Part shown: piece by piece, positions 44,116 to 51,683 of the stretch
Position numbering within the stretch: position 1 is the stretch's first letter
How the letters are laid out: each line of letters begins with the position of its first letter
From: Fimbriimonadaceae bacterium
GTDB lineage: Bacteria; Armatimonadota; UBA10988
Direction of reading: 5' to 3'
Length of the DNA: 64,000 nt
Assembly (NCBI GenBank): GCA_020850355.1
Contig: JADZEX010000081.1
Location: 62,001 to 126,000, forward strand
Notes under the pieces: generated by a model
What the model saw: only the letters and a program-made list of their open reading frames with translations
Told to the model about the DNA's origin: nothing
Database searches by the model: none
Translations under genes and position numbers: made by a program

Positions 44116-44756
44116 GGCCGCTGCAGCGGATTAGCCTGGAGGTGGTTGACGAGCAGCCACCGATGCGCTACCCGAGCCGCATTGAGGGCGTCTTCGGCGA
44201 TTACCTGACGCTCGCCGCGCCGCTCCGCCAAGGCGTCCCGGTGCCGCTGCACGACGGCACCAGCCTGCGCGTGACGCTGTTCCACGCCGGCGGCGCCCAC
44301 GGCTTCGAGACGCAGGTGATCGGCCGCGAACCGGGCCGCGTGCCGCTGCTGCGGGTCAGCCGCCCGCGGCGGATGGAAGCGATTCAGCGCCGCCAGTACT
44401 TCCGCGAGCCGGCCGTCGTGCGGACGCTCTGCGGCAACAGCGGCGAGGACGGGCACGAGATCACCGGGGTGACCCGCAATCTGGGCGGCGGTGGGCTGTG
44501 CATTCGCACCAAAGACCTGCGGGCGTTGCACCGGCTGCTCGCCGAACGCAACCGCGACGACCCGTTGTGGGTCGAGATCGGCCTGCCCGACCGGCCGCTG
44601 CGAGCGGTCGTCAACCTGGCCTGGTGCCAGATCGACGACCACGAAACCTCGGCCGACCTGGCCTTCGAGTTTCTGGACCTGCCGAACGCCGAGCGCGAAC
44701 GGCTGATCAAGTACCTGTTCAGTCTGCAGCGCGCCGCGCTACGAAAGGGACTCTGA
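44112..44756 (+). CDS. YcgR-like PilZ protein (c-di-GMP brake)
   Basis: A 214-residue protein. The N-terminal YcgR-type barrel (1-95) ends in the c-di-GMP arm RRMEAIQRRQYFREP, with the RxxxR motif. The PilZ barrel has TRNLGGGGLCI, which fits the second binding motif ([DN]xSxxG, with Gly for Ser). Such proteins slow or steer the flagellar motor when c-di-GMP is high. It overlaps its upstream neighbour by ATGA and fliA by one base (TGATG). Confidence 0.85.
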   Translation: MRPLQRISLEVVDEQPPMRYPSRIEGVFGDYLTLAAPLRQGVPVPLHDGTSLRVTLFHAGGAHGFETQVIGREPGRVPLLRVSRPRRMEAIQRRQYFREPAVVRTLCGNSGEDGHEITGVTRNLGGGGLCIRTKDLRALHRLLAERNRDDPLWVEIGLPDRPLRAVVNLAWCQIDDHETSADLAFEFLDLPNAERERLIKYLFSLQRAALRKGL

Positions 44757-45523
44757 TGCTGCCACCGACGACCCCCAAAGCGGCCCATCTCGAGGATCTC
44801 TGGGAGACCTACCTGACCTACGGGGACCTCAACTCGAAGAGCGCGCTGGTTGAGGAGTACCTCCCGCTGGTGAAGCGGGCGGTCAGCCGCGTGCGGCCGT
44901 TCCTGCCCGACTTCGTGCAGGAAGAGGACCTGATCGGCTACGGCTTCGTCGGCCTGCTCGAGGCGATCGATCGTTTCGAGCGCGACAAGGGCGTGCCCTT
45001 TGAGGCCTATGCCGTGAAGCGCATCCAGGGTTCGATCCTGGACGGCCTGCGGGCGATGAGCTGGCTGCCGCGTAACCTGCACCGCCAGGCGAAGCACGTC
45101 GAGGACACCATCGAGGACCTGCGCAGCCGGCTCGGCCGCCAGCCGACCGAGGACGAGGTCGCCAGCGGGCTGGGGATGTCGGTGACCGACTACCACATGC
45201 TGCTGAGCGATGTCGGGCCGATCACCTTGATGCCGTTCGACGAGATCACCGAGCACGGCGGCATCGACCAGGACTCGCAGCCGTGGGACAAGGTCGAGCG
45301 GGCCGAGCTGCTGGCCGCCGTGGCGCGCTCCATCGAGGACCTGCCGGAGCGCGAGAAACTGGTCGTGACGCTCTACTTCCACCGCGACCTGACGCTCAAG
45401 GAGATCGCCCAGATCCTGGACGTCTCGGAGGGCCGCGCCTGTCAGCTCAAGACGCAGGCCCTGCTGCGGCTGCGGGCGGCGCTCCACCAGCAGGGCTTCG
45501 CGCACCCGGGAGATGCTTCGTGA
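44756..45523 (+). CDS. fliA: Flagellar sigma factor FliA (sigma-28)
   Basis: A 255-residue sigma factor of the FliA/WhiG group. Region 2 is seen in DLIGYGFVGLLEAIDRFER and FEAYAVKRIQGSILDGLRAM; region 3 includes LGRQPTEDEVASGLGM; region 4 includes LPEREKLVVTLYFHRDLTL and IAQILDVSEGRACQLK. It directs late flagellar genes. A matching promoter lies just after the next gene. RBS AAAGGGA. Coupled on both sides (TGATG and GTGA). Confidence 0.95.
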   Translation: MLPPTTPKAAHLEDLWETYLTYGDLNSKSALVEEYLPLVKRAVSRVRPFLPDFVQEEDLIGYGFVGLLEAIDRFERDKGVPFEAYAVKRIQGSILDGLRAMSWLPRNLHRQAKHVEDTIEDLRSRLGRQPTEDEVASGLGMSVTDYHMLLSDVGPITLMPFDEITEHGGIDQDSQPWDKVERAELLAAVARSIEDLPEREKLVVTLYFHRDLTLKEIAQILDVSEGRACQLKTQALLRLRAALHQQGFAHPGDAS

Positions 45524-45975
45524 ACGCGCCCTGGCTGGCGCCGAGCATTCTCAGCCTGGCGCTGCTGCAGACGCTGTTGCTGCTGGCGCTGTGGCTGCAG
45601 GTGCGCCGCGCCAGCGGCCGGGCCCGCGGCGCGGGCGACTCCCTGACGGCGCTGGCGTCGCAGTTGGAGCCGCCGCTGCGCAAGCTGTTTGGGCAGTTGG
45701 AGGGCGAGCGTGACCGGCTGGCCGACCAGGTCCACGAAGCCGAGCGGCTGGTCGCCGCGCTGAGCCGGCTGACCGCCAAATCGGGCGAGGTCGGCGAGCA
45801 GGCCGAGGCCGACGAGCTGCGTCGCCATGCGGCCCGAGCTACGGCGCGGCGCCTGCTGAGCGGCGGGCAGTCCGCCGAACAGGTCGCCACGCAGACGGGG
45901 TTGCCGCTGGGCGAGGTGCAGGTGCTGGCCAACCTGCAGAGCGCCCGCGAGACGATTGAAGATGCCCTAAAGTAG
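45520..45975 (+). CDS. SwrB/YlxL-like membrane-anchored coiled-coil protein
   Basis: A 151-residue protein with one N-terminal membrane helix (about 8-28), a coiled coil (about 55-110) and a C-terminal helix-turn-helix-like end (SGGQSAEQVATQTGLPLGEVQ). Its place directly after fliA matches Bacillus swrB (ylxL), a single-pass protein that promotes flagellar basal body export. The sequence likeness is weak, so the call rests on build and position. GTG start overlaps the fliA stop. Confidence 0.6.
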   Translation: MNAPWLAPSILSLALLQTLLLLALWLQVRRASGRARGAGDSLTALASQLEPPLRKLFGQLEGERDRLADQVHEAERLVAALSRLTAKSGEVGEQAEADELRRHAARATARRLLSGGQSAEQVATQTGLPLGEVQVLANLQSARETIEDALK

Positions 45976-45994
45976 GGCCGACGGTGGCCGATAG
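45968..45994 (+). promoter_or_regulatory. Sigma-28 (FliA) promoter of flgF
   Basis: TAAAGTAG (45968-45975), exactly 11 nt, then GCCGATAG (45987-45994). The FliA consensus is TAAAGTTT-N11-GCCGATAA, so 13 of 16 positions match with perfect spacing. It overlaps the stop of the SwrB-like gene and lies 53 nt before the flgF start codon. Confidence 0.82.
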
Positions 45995-46047
45995 AGTCGT
46001 AGAGAAGCAGGCGCCTGGCGCCTGGTACCTTGGAAAGGAGGTGCGCC

Positions 46048-46776
46048 GTGACCCGCGGGATGTACGCCGCGGCAGGCGGCATGCTGCTCGGACTGGCCCG
46101 GCAGGAAGTCCTCAGCAACAACCTGGCGAACGTCAACACGCCAGCGTTCCGCGGCGATCGCGTCAGCTTCGGCTCGTATCAGAAGGTGCTCCTGCCCGGA
46201 GTGACCGACGAGAACGGCCAGGCAGCGGCGATCTACCAAAGCGCGACCCTCAACCCGACCACCCTGGACCTGCGGCCCGGGGCGTTGCACGAGACGGGGG
46301 AACCGCTGGACCTGGGAGTGACCGGCGAAGGGTGGTTCGTGCTGCAAACCCCGCAGGGCGAACGGTACACCCGCAACGGACACTTCACTCGCGCCGCGGA
46401 CGGGACGCTGATCAGTGGCGACGGGTTCCCGGTCCTGGGGACCGCCGGCCCGCTGAGCCTGCCCGACTCGGACGTGCTGATCGATGAGCAGGGCAACCTG
46501 CGCAGCGGCGGCACCCAGGTCGGCCAGTTGCGGCTGGTGAGCTTCGGCGACCCGGCGAGCGTCACCAAGGACCCCCTCGGCCTGCTGGCCGGCGGGACCG
46601 CCCAGGAAGGCGCCACCGGGCTGATCCGCCAAGGTCGCCTGGAGAGCAGCAATACCGATACGATGCGAGTGATGGTGGAAATGGTGGCGACGATGCGCAG
46701 CTATGAGATGAACCAGCGGGTGATCCAAGCGCAGGACGCCACAATCCAGACCACGCTCGACACAGCCCGGCGGTAG
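46048..46776 (+). CDS. flgF: Flagellar basal-body rod protein FlgF
   Basis: A 242-residue rod protein. The N-terminal rod motif is [13 protein letters not shown] followed by [15 protein letters not shown]; the C-terminus ends with the conserved helix [20 protein letters not shown]. It is shorter and less FlgG-like than its neighbour, which fits a proximal rod subunit. GTG start 46048, after AAGGAGG with 6-nt spacing; longer starts would run through that site. Confidence 0.9.
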   Translation: MTRGMYAAAGGMLLGLARQEVLSNNLANVNTPAFRGDRVSFGSYQKVLLPGVTDENGQAAAIYQSATLNPTTLDLRPGALHETGEPLDLGVTGEGWFVLQTPQGERYTRNGHFTRAADGTLISGDGFPVLGTAGPLSLPDSDVLIDEQGNLRSGGTQVGQLRLVSFGDPASVTKDPLGLLAGGTAQEGATGLIRQGRLESSNTDTMRVMVEMVATMRSYEMNQRVIQAQDATIQTTLDTARR

Positions 46777-46786
46777 CCGGGACCGA

Positions 46787-46871
46787 GGGAAGAGGCAACA
46801 GCCAGGCTGGTCCACTGCGGTGGAAGCCCCCGGGACGCCGAACGAACGACGCGTCCCACCCGCCTCTTCCC
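46787..46871 (+). ncRNA. Candidate branched RNA element in the flgG leader
   Basis: An outer 10-bp perfect stem (GGGAAGAGGC at 46787-46796 with 46862-46871) encloses two hairpins. The first is TCCAC-TGCG-GTGGA (46811-46824), a 5-bp stem with a UNCG-type tetraloop closed by C-G. The second is GGGACGC with GCGTCCC (46832-46838, 46851-46857), a 7-bp stem with a 12-nt loop. The outer stem ends about 8 nt before the flgG Shine-Dalgarno. No known riboswitch class is recognised. Confidence 0.45.
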
Positions 46872-46892
46872 GGGATCGACGGGAGAGAGCTG

Positions 46893-47681
46893 ATGCTACG
46901 AGCTTTGTGGACCGCCGCTTCGGGCATGAATGCCCAGCAGGTCAACATCGACACGATCGCCAACAACCTGGCGAACGTCAATACTGCCGGCTTCAAGCGC
47001 AGCCGGGTCGATTTCCAGGACGTGCTCTACCAAACCGACCGCGTGCCCGGCAGCGCCTCGGCCCGTGGCAGCCAGTTGCCGACCGGTATCCAGGTCGGCC
47101 TCGGCACCCGCCCCGGGGCCGTCTACAAGCTGTTCAGCCAGGGCACCTTCACCGCCACCGGCAACAACCTCGACGTGGCGATTGAGGGCAACGGCTTCCT
47201 GCCGGTGGTGCTGCCGGGCGGCGGCACGGCCTACACCCGCGACGGTGGCCTGAAGCTCGACACCCAGGGCCGCATCGTGACCGCCGACGGCTACCCGCTG
47301 GAGCCCGAGCTGACCATTCCGGCCGAAGCGATGGAAGTCGCCATCGGCCAGGACGGCACCGTCTCGGTGAAACTGCCGGGCCAGGATGCGATGCAGGAGG
47401 TCGGGCAGTTGCAGCTCGCCTCGTTCGTCAACCCGAGCGGGCTCGAGAGCATCGGTCGCAACCTCTTCAGCGGCACCCCGGCCAGCGGCGACGCCCAGAC
47501 CGGCGCTCCGATGACCGGCAACCTCGGGAGCATCGTGCAGGGCTACCTGGAGCAGTCGAACGTCGACGTGGTCCAGGAAATGGTCCAGATGATCGTCGCG
47601 ATGCGCGCCTACGAGGTCAACTCGAAGGCCATCCAGACCTCCGACGAGATGCTGCAGGTCGCCAACCAGGTCCGGCGCTAG
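46893..47681 (+). CDS. flgG: Flagellar distal rod protein FlgG
   Basis: A 262-residue distal rod protein, the standard length. The N-terminal segment [16 protein letters not shown] and [20 protein letters not shown], and the C-terminal [20 protein letters not shown] are diagnostic. RBS GGGAGAGAG before ATG. A 116-bp structured leader separates it from flgF. Confidence 0.96.
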   Translation: MLRALWTAASGMNAQQVNIDTIANNLANVNTAGFKRSRVDFQDVLYQTDRVPGSASARGSQLPTGIQVGLGTRPGAVYKLFSQGTFTATGNNLDVAIEGNGFLPVVLPGGGTAYTRDGGLKLDTQGRIVTADGYPLEPELTIPAEAMEVAIGQDGTVSVKLPGQDAMQEVGQLQLASFVNPSGLESIGRNLFSGTPASGDAQTGAPMTGNLGSIVQGYLEQSNVDVVQEMVQMIVAMRAYEVNSKAIQTSDEMLQVANQVRR

Positions 47682-47705
47682 GTCGCTGGCTGGTGGAGTG
47701 CGGTC

Positions 47706-48599
47706 ATGAAAGCCCTCTCCCTGATTCCCTGGCTGCTCGCCGGCCCGCTGGTCGCGCAGGAGCTGCTCGAAGCCCCGGTCCTGCCGGTGGTGCCGAGCAT
47801 CGCCCTGCGGGCGACGGCGCAAGTGGCCGGCGAGCAGATCCTGTGCGGCGAGGTCGCCGTGGTCGGCGGGCTCGACGGCCTGGCCGCCCTGGCCCTGGCC
47901 CCGGCGCCGCTGCCCGGAGGCAGCCGGCTGCTGACGCGCGACCAGATCGAAGTGCGGTTGAGCCGCGCCGGTTACCGCCCGGAGACCTTCGCCTGGAGCG
48001 GCGCCGACAGCGTCGTGGTGACCCGCCTCGCGCGGCAGGTGACGATCGCCGAGCTGAACACCGCCATCGCCACCCTGGTGCCGCTCCCGCTGGAGCTGGA
48101 GCGCCTCTCGCCGCGCCGTGCGCTACCGGCTGGGGCGCTCAGCTTCCGGCTCCGCGCAGCGCTGCCGGAACCGCTGCCGGAGCGCTTCAACCTGCTGCTC
48201 GACGTGCTGGTCGACGGCCGCACCGCCGACAGCCTGACGGTGGCGGTCCGCCGCCCGGCACCGCCGGCCGCGCCGCTGGCCACCGAGCCGGCGCCGACCG
48301 TCCCAGCGGCCGACCCGCTGCCAGCGCCAGCCATCCCGCCCGCCCCGGCGGCCAGCAGTGCCACCCCAGCCCCGGCCCCGGCCGCGCCGGCGGCGCCGCG
48401 GCCGACCTGGCAGGTCAAGCGGGGCGACCAGCTGACGGTCCTGGCGATCAGCGGCAAGGTCCGCATCGGCCTGGCCGCCGAGGCCCGTGAAGCGGGCGGC
48501 TACGGCGACACCATCCAGTGCCAGGCGCTGGTCGGGCAGGAGAAGCGGGTCCTGGCGGCTCGCCTCGTGTCGCCCGACACCGCCGTGTTGGAGTTCTGA
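47706..48599 (+). CDS. flgA: P-ring assembly chaperone FlgA
   Basis: A 297-residue periplasmic protein with a signal peptide (MKALSLIPWLLAGPLVAQE). The C-terminal SAF-type domain has VKRGDQLTVLAISGKVRIG and the family end VSPDTAVLEF. An Ala/Pro-rich linker of about 60 residues (roughly 180-240) separates the domains and makes the protein longer than the usual 220-240. FlgA helps FlgI form the P ring. RBS GGAG, 7 nt before ATG. Confidence 0.9.
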   Translation: MKALSLIPWLLAGPLVAQELLEAPVLPVVPSIALRATAQVAGEQILCGEVAVVGGLDGLAALALAPAPLPGGSRLLTRDQIEVRLSRAGYRPETFAWSGADSVVVTRLARQVTIAELNTAIATLVPLPLELERLSPRRALPAGALSFRLRAALPEPLPERFNLLLDVLVDGRTADSLTVAVRRPAPPAAPLATEPAPTVPAADPLPAPAIPPAPAASSATPAPAPAAPAAPRPTWQVKRGDQLTVLAISGKVRIGLAAEAREAGGYGDTIQCQALVGQEKRVLAARLVSPDTAVLEF

Positions 48600-48601
48600 C
48601 G

Positions 48602-49477
48602 ATGACCACCACGCTGTTCCTGCTGGCCCTGCTGCAGAGCGACCCCGCCGCCGCCGCGCCGGCCGTGGCGGCCGCGCCGGCGACCACCGCGGCCCCGGCC
48701 CGGCCGTTGGCGCCGCCGCAGACCGGGGCCGGCCGCAGCGCCGGGCGTCCCACCGCGGCGGGCGAACCCGGCAGCGCCACCCCGACGACGGCCGCCAGCG
48801 ACCACACCGTCGCCGCGCCGCTCGACCGGCCACGCTACGCCGCGCCGGTCGGCCCGCCGCCGCAGGTCGGCTACGCCCCGCAGGCGGGCGCGCCGCTGCC
48901 GGGCTACCCCGGCCTGAGCCCCGCGGCGGCCGGCAGCAGCGGCTACCCCGCGCGCACCAGCGGCAGCGGACCGCTGGTCAGTCTGTTCACCGACCTCAAA
49001 GCCAGCGGCGTGGGCGATGTGATCACCATCGTGATCACCCAGCAGGCGGTGGCCGCCAGCAATGGCAAGAGCGAGAGCAGCAAGGACGCCAGCGCCAGCT
49101 TCGACGGCGGCGCGGGGATCTTCCAGTTGCTGCCCTCGCTAGGCCTGAAGTACGACGGCAAGACCGGCGGCGAAGCCTCCACCAACTCCACCTTCAGCGT
49201 CGCCACGACCTTCACCGCGACGGTCACCGAGGTGCTGCCGAACGGCAACCTGAAAGTCGAGGGGCAGCAGATTGTGAACCTCGGTGGCAAGGACCAGTGG
49301 ACCAAGCTGAGCGGCGAGGTGCGACCGTACGACGTCCGGGCCGACAACAGCATCGACTCCACGAAGGTCGCCAACGTCCGGATCGAGTTCGTCGGGGTGC
49401 GCGACCGCGGCAAGCGCAAGGGACTCTTCGACGTGCTTGGCAACGCGCTCGAGAGCCTCTTCGGCTGGCTCTTCTAA
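48602..49477 (+). CDS. flgH: L-ring protein FlgH without a lipobox
   Basis: A 291-residue protein. The C-terminal two thirds are clear FlgH: GDVITIVITQQAVAASNGKS, TATVTEVLPNGNLKVEGQQ and the Arg/Val-rich DNSIDSTKVANVRIEF. It forms the outer-membrane ring around the rod. FlgH is normally a lipoprotein, but the first 30 residues (MTTTLFLLALLQSDPAAAAP) contain no Cys. A 100-residue Ala/Pro/Gly-rich region follows. RBS GGAG, 8 nt before ATG, leaves little doubt about the start. Confidence 0.92.
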   Translation: MTTTLFLLALLQSDPAAAAPAVAAAPATTAAPARPLAPPQTGAGRSAGRPTAAGEPGSATPTTAASDHTVAAPLDRPRYAAPVGPPPQVGYAPQAGAPLPGYPGLSPAAAGSSGYPARTSGSGPLVSLFTDLKASGVGDVITIVITQQAVAASNGKSESSKDASASFDGGAGIFQLLPSLGLKYDGKTGGEASTNSTFSVATTFTATVTEVLPNGNLKVEGQQIVNLGGKDQWTKLSGEVRPYDVRADNSIDSTKVANVRIEFVGVRDRGKRKGLFDVLGNALESLFGWLF

Positions 49478-49486
49478 GGAACCACG

Positions 49487-50587
49487 ATGAAGCACTTCCT
49501 GAGTCTGCTGCTCCTAACCAGCGCCCTGACCGCCGCCGACCTCAACGTCCCGGTGCGCGACCTGGTCGGACTCGACAACGGCCCGGTCAACTACGTCTTC
49601 GGTTACGGCCTGGTGGTCGGGCTGGACGGCAGCGGCGACAGCCGGCAGGCGCTCTTCGCGCAGCAGTCGCTGAAGAGCATGTTGCGCCGGCTGGGCGTCG
49701 AGCTGGGCGAGGCGCAGTTCCAGACCAAGAACGTCGCCGGGGTGATGCTGACCGCCAGCCTGCGCCCCTTCGGCCGCGCCGGGGACGCCGTCGACCTGAC
49801 GGTCTCGGCGCTCGGCGACTGCCGCAGCCTGCACGGCGGGATGCTGCTGCAGACCCCGTTGCAGGACGCTGCCGGCAGCGTCCGGGCGATTGCCCAGGGA
49901 CCGCTCAGCATCGGCGGGTTCAACGTGCAGTCGGGCGGCGGCAGCGTGCAGAAGAACCACGCCACCGTCGGCCGAGTGCCCAACGGCGCGGTCCTCACCA
50001 ATCATGTCGAAGGCGTCGTGGCGCCGGGCGGCATCGTCAGTCTGCGGCTGCTCAACCCAGATTACGGCACGGCCATCCGCATCGCCGACGCCATCAAGGA
50101 CGCCTTCGGCCTGGAAGCGGCCGCCGTGATGGACCCGCAGCGGGTGACGGTGCGCGTGCCGCTGGAGTATCTCGGTCGTGAGACCCTCTTCGTGGCGCGC
50201 CTGGAGGCGCTCCGCGTACGGCCCGACCAGCGGGCGCGGGTCGTGATCAACGAACGCACCGGCACGGTGGTGGTCAACGGCAACGTGCGCCTGCTGCCGG
50301 TCGCCATCGCCCACGGCGGGCTCCGGATCGAGGTCAGCACGACCCCCCTCATCAGCCAGCCGGGGCCGTTCACCGACGGCAGCAACGCCAGCACGGTGGT
50401 GGTGCCCGACACGGCGATGAACGTCGAGGAAGAGCAGAAGCAGTTGGCGCTGCTGGAGGCCGGCGACAGCGTGCAGGACCTGGTCAAGGTGCTCAACGCG
50501 CTGCAGGTCACCCCGCGGGACCTGATTGCCATCATGCAGGCGCTGAAAGAGGCTGGCGCGCTGCTGGCCGAGCTGGAGACGATGTGA
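49487..50587 (+). CDS. flgI: P-ring protein FlgI
   Basis: A 366-residue periplasmic P-ring subunit. It has a signal peptide (MKHFLSLLLLTSALTAADLN) and the family core VNYVFGYGLVVGLDGSGDS, NVAGVMLTASLRPFGRAGD and RARVVINERTGTVVVNGNVR. RBS AAGGA, 6-7 nt before ATG. It overlaps flgJ by one base. Confidence 0.97.
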   Translation: MKHFLSLLLLTSALTAADLNVPVRDLVGLDNGPVNYVFGYGLVVGLDGSGDSRQALFAQQSLKSMLRRLGVELGEAQFQTKNVAGVMLTASLRPFGRAGDAVDLTVSALGDCRSLHGGMLLQTPLQDAAGSVRAIAQGPLSIGGFNVQSGGGSVQKNHATVGRVPNGAVLTNHVEGVVAPGGIVSLRLLNPDYGTAIRIADAIKDAFGLEAAAVMDPQRVTVRVPLEYLGRETLFVARLEALRVRPDQRARVVINERTGTVVVNGNVRLLPVAIAHGGLRIEVSTTPLISQPGPFTDGSNASTVVVPDTAMNVEEEQKQLALLEAGDSVQDLVKVLNALQVTPRDLIAIMQALKEAGALLAELETM

Positions 50588-50955
50588 TGGCGACCTGGAC
50601 CAACGCCGCCAACGGGGCCCTGGGGCCGAGCGAGGCGCTCTTGCCAAGCAACGGTCGGCTGGCCGCCAAGGCCAGCCGCGCCGCGAAGCTGTGGCAGGGC
50701 TGCTGCCAGTTCGAGGGCCTGCTGCTGAAGCAGATGCTGCAGCAGATGCGGTCCACCGTGCCCGAGGGCGAGGGGCTCTTCGAGCGCTCGCAGGGCCGGC
50801 GGATGATGGAGGACAACTACGACCAGACCCTCGCCGACACGCTTTCGCAGCGCGGCGCGGCGGGGTTGGCCGACAGCCTCTACGGCAACTACTTCCGGCA
50901 GGCGCTGCAGCCGGCGCCATCGGACTCGTCGCCAGCGCTGCTGGCGCAGGCCTAA
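50587..50955 (+). CDS. flgJ: Rod-binding protein FlgJ (rod domain only)
   Basis: A 122-residue protein equal to the N-terminal rod-capping domain of FlgJ: WQGCCQFEGLLLKQMLQQMR, then MMEDNYDQTLADTLSQRG and GLADSLYGNYFRQ. The C-terminal peptidoglycan hydrolase domain of the enterobacterial type is missing, as in many phyla. Start at ATG 50587 with GGAG upstream; a GTG one codon earlier is possible. Confidence 0.88.
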   Translation: MATWTNAANGALGPSEALLPSNGRLAAKASRAAKLWQGCCQFEGLLLKQMLQQMRSTVPEGEGLFERSQGRRMMEDNYDQTLADTLSQRGAAGLADSLYGNYFRQALQPAPSDSSPALLAQA

Positions 50956-51002
50956 AGGAACCGGGGAGCTGGACGATGATCCAACCGGACGGACCCCTCG
51001 AT

Positions 51003-51021
51003 AGTGGCGGTAGTCGCCACT
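51003..51021 (+). promoter_or_regulatory. Hairpin upstream of flgM
   Basis: AGTGGCG, 5-nt loop, CGCCACT (7-bp perfect stem), 26 nt before the flgM start codon. It lies inside an in-frame upstream extension that could start at ATG 50976. It could modulate flgM translation. Confidence 0.4.
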
Positions 51022-51047
51022 GGGAGCGAGGTCAGGAGGCGAATGCG

Positions 51048-51350
51048 ATGAGAATCCCACCAGAGACAATCCGTGGCCTGGTGGGCCTGCACACCCAGCG
51101 TGTCGGGAAGAGTCAGGCGATCGGCCAGGCGGCCGGGGTGGCCAGCGTCTTCCGGCCGATGAGCGCCGACACCGTCAGTCTGTCGGAGCAGGCCGAGATG
51201 CTGAACACCCTCAAGCAGGGCGTCAAGGCGATGCCGGACGTCGACCCGAACCGAGTGCAGCAGGTTCGCCAAGAGCTGGCGGCGGGGACCTTCCAAGTCA
51301 ACTCGGCGCAGGTCGCTGAAGGCCTGGTGCTCGAGTTGGGTGGAGTATGA
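51048..51350 (+). CDS. flgM: Anti-sigma-28 factor FlgM
   Basis: A 100-residue protein. The C-terminal half carries the FlgM signature: DTVSLSEQAEMLNTLKQGV, then MPDVDPNRVQQVRQELAAGT and VNSAQVAEGLV. FlgM holds FliA inactive until it is exported through the finished hook. Start at ATG 51048, with AGGAGG 8 nt upstream; an in-frame ATG at 50976 with GGGAG would add 24 residues. It overlaps flgN by ATGA. Confidence 0.9.
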   Translation: MRIPPETIRGLVGLHTQRVGKSQAIGQAAGVASVFRPMSADTVSLSEQAEMLNTLKQGVKAMPDVDPNRVQQVRQELAAGTFQVNSAQVAEGLVLELGGV

Positions 51351-51664
51351 CGATGGTACCTGACGAGCGAATCGAGTGGCTCAGCGGCGTGGCGAGTCTG
51401 CTGGAGAACCAGCGGCTGGCGATGCTGTCCCAGGATGTGACCGCGTTCTGCGCTGCCTCGGATGCCCTCCAGGCGACGCTCAACCGGGGCACGCCGCCAC
51501 TCGATTCGCCCGCCGGGCCCCGTGAGCGTTCCCACCTGCGGATTCTGGCGCGGGGCGTGCGCAGCAACCGGCGGCTCCTGAGCAGTTTGCGGGAGCCCTT
51601 GGAGGAGCTGGGCGAGCTGGCCGCGGTGCAGGACCGCAGCATCGCGCTGGACGCCCAGGCCTGA
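51347..51664 (+). CDS. flgN: FlgN-like flagellar chaperone
   Basis: A 105-residue all-helical protein between flgM and flgK, the classic place of FlgN, the export chaperone for the hook-associated proteins FlgK and FlgL. Sequence features are only general: RIEWLSGVASLLENQRLAML and a C-terminal helix with SLREPLEELGELAAV. The call depends on length, helical pattern and the 4-bp overlap with flgM. Confidence 0.7.
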   Translation: MTMVPDERIEWLSGVASLLENQRLAMLSQDVTAFCAASDALQATLNRGTPPLDSPAGPRERSHLRILARGVRSNRRLLSSLREPLEELGELAAVQDRSIALDAQA

Positions 51665-51683
51665 CGGCGGCTGTGAGAGACCC

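Noticed and set aside
46008-46025. Palindrome CAGGCGCCTG and repeated GGCGCCTGG before flgF
   Set aside because: Short, very GC-rich and common in this sequence; no extra support beyond the sigma-28 site.
50953-51004. Sigma-28 promoter before flgM (TAAAGG and CTCGATAG)
   Set aside because: The two boxes are about 36 nt apart instead of 11.
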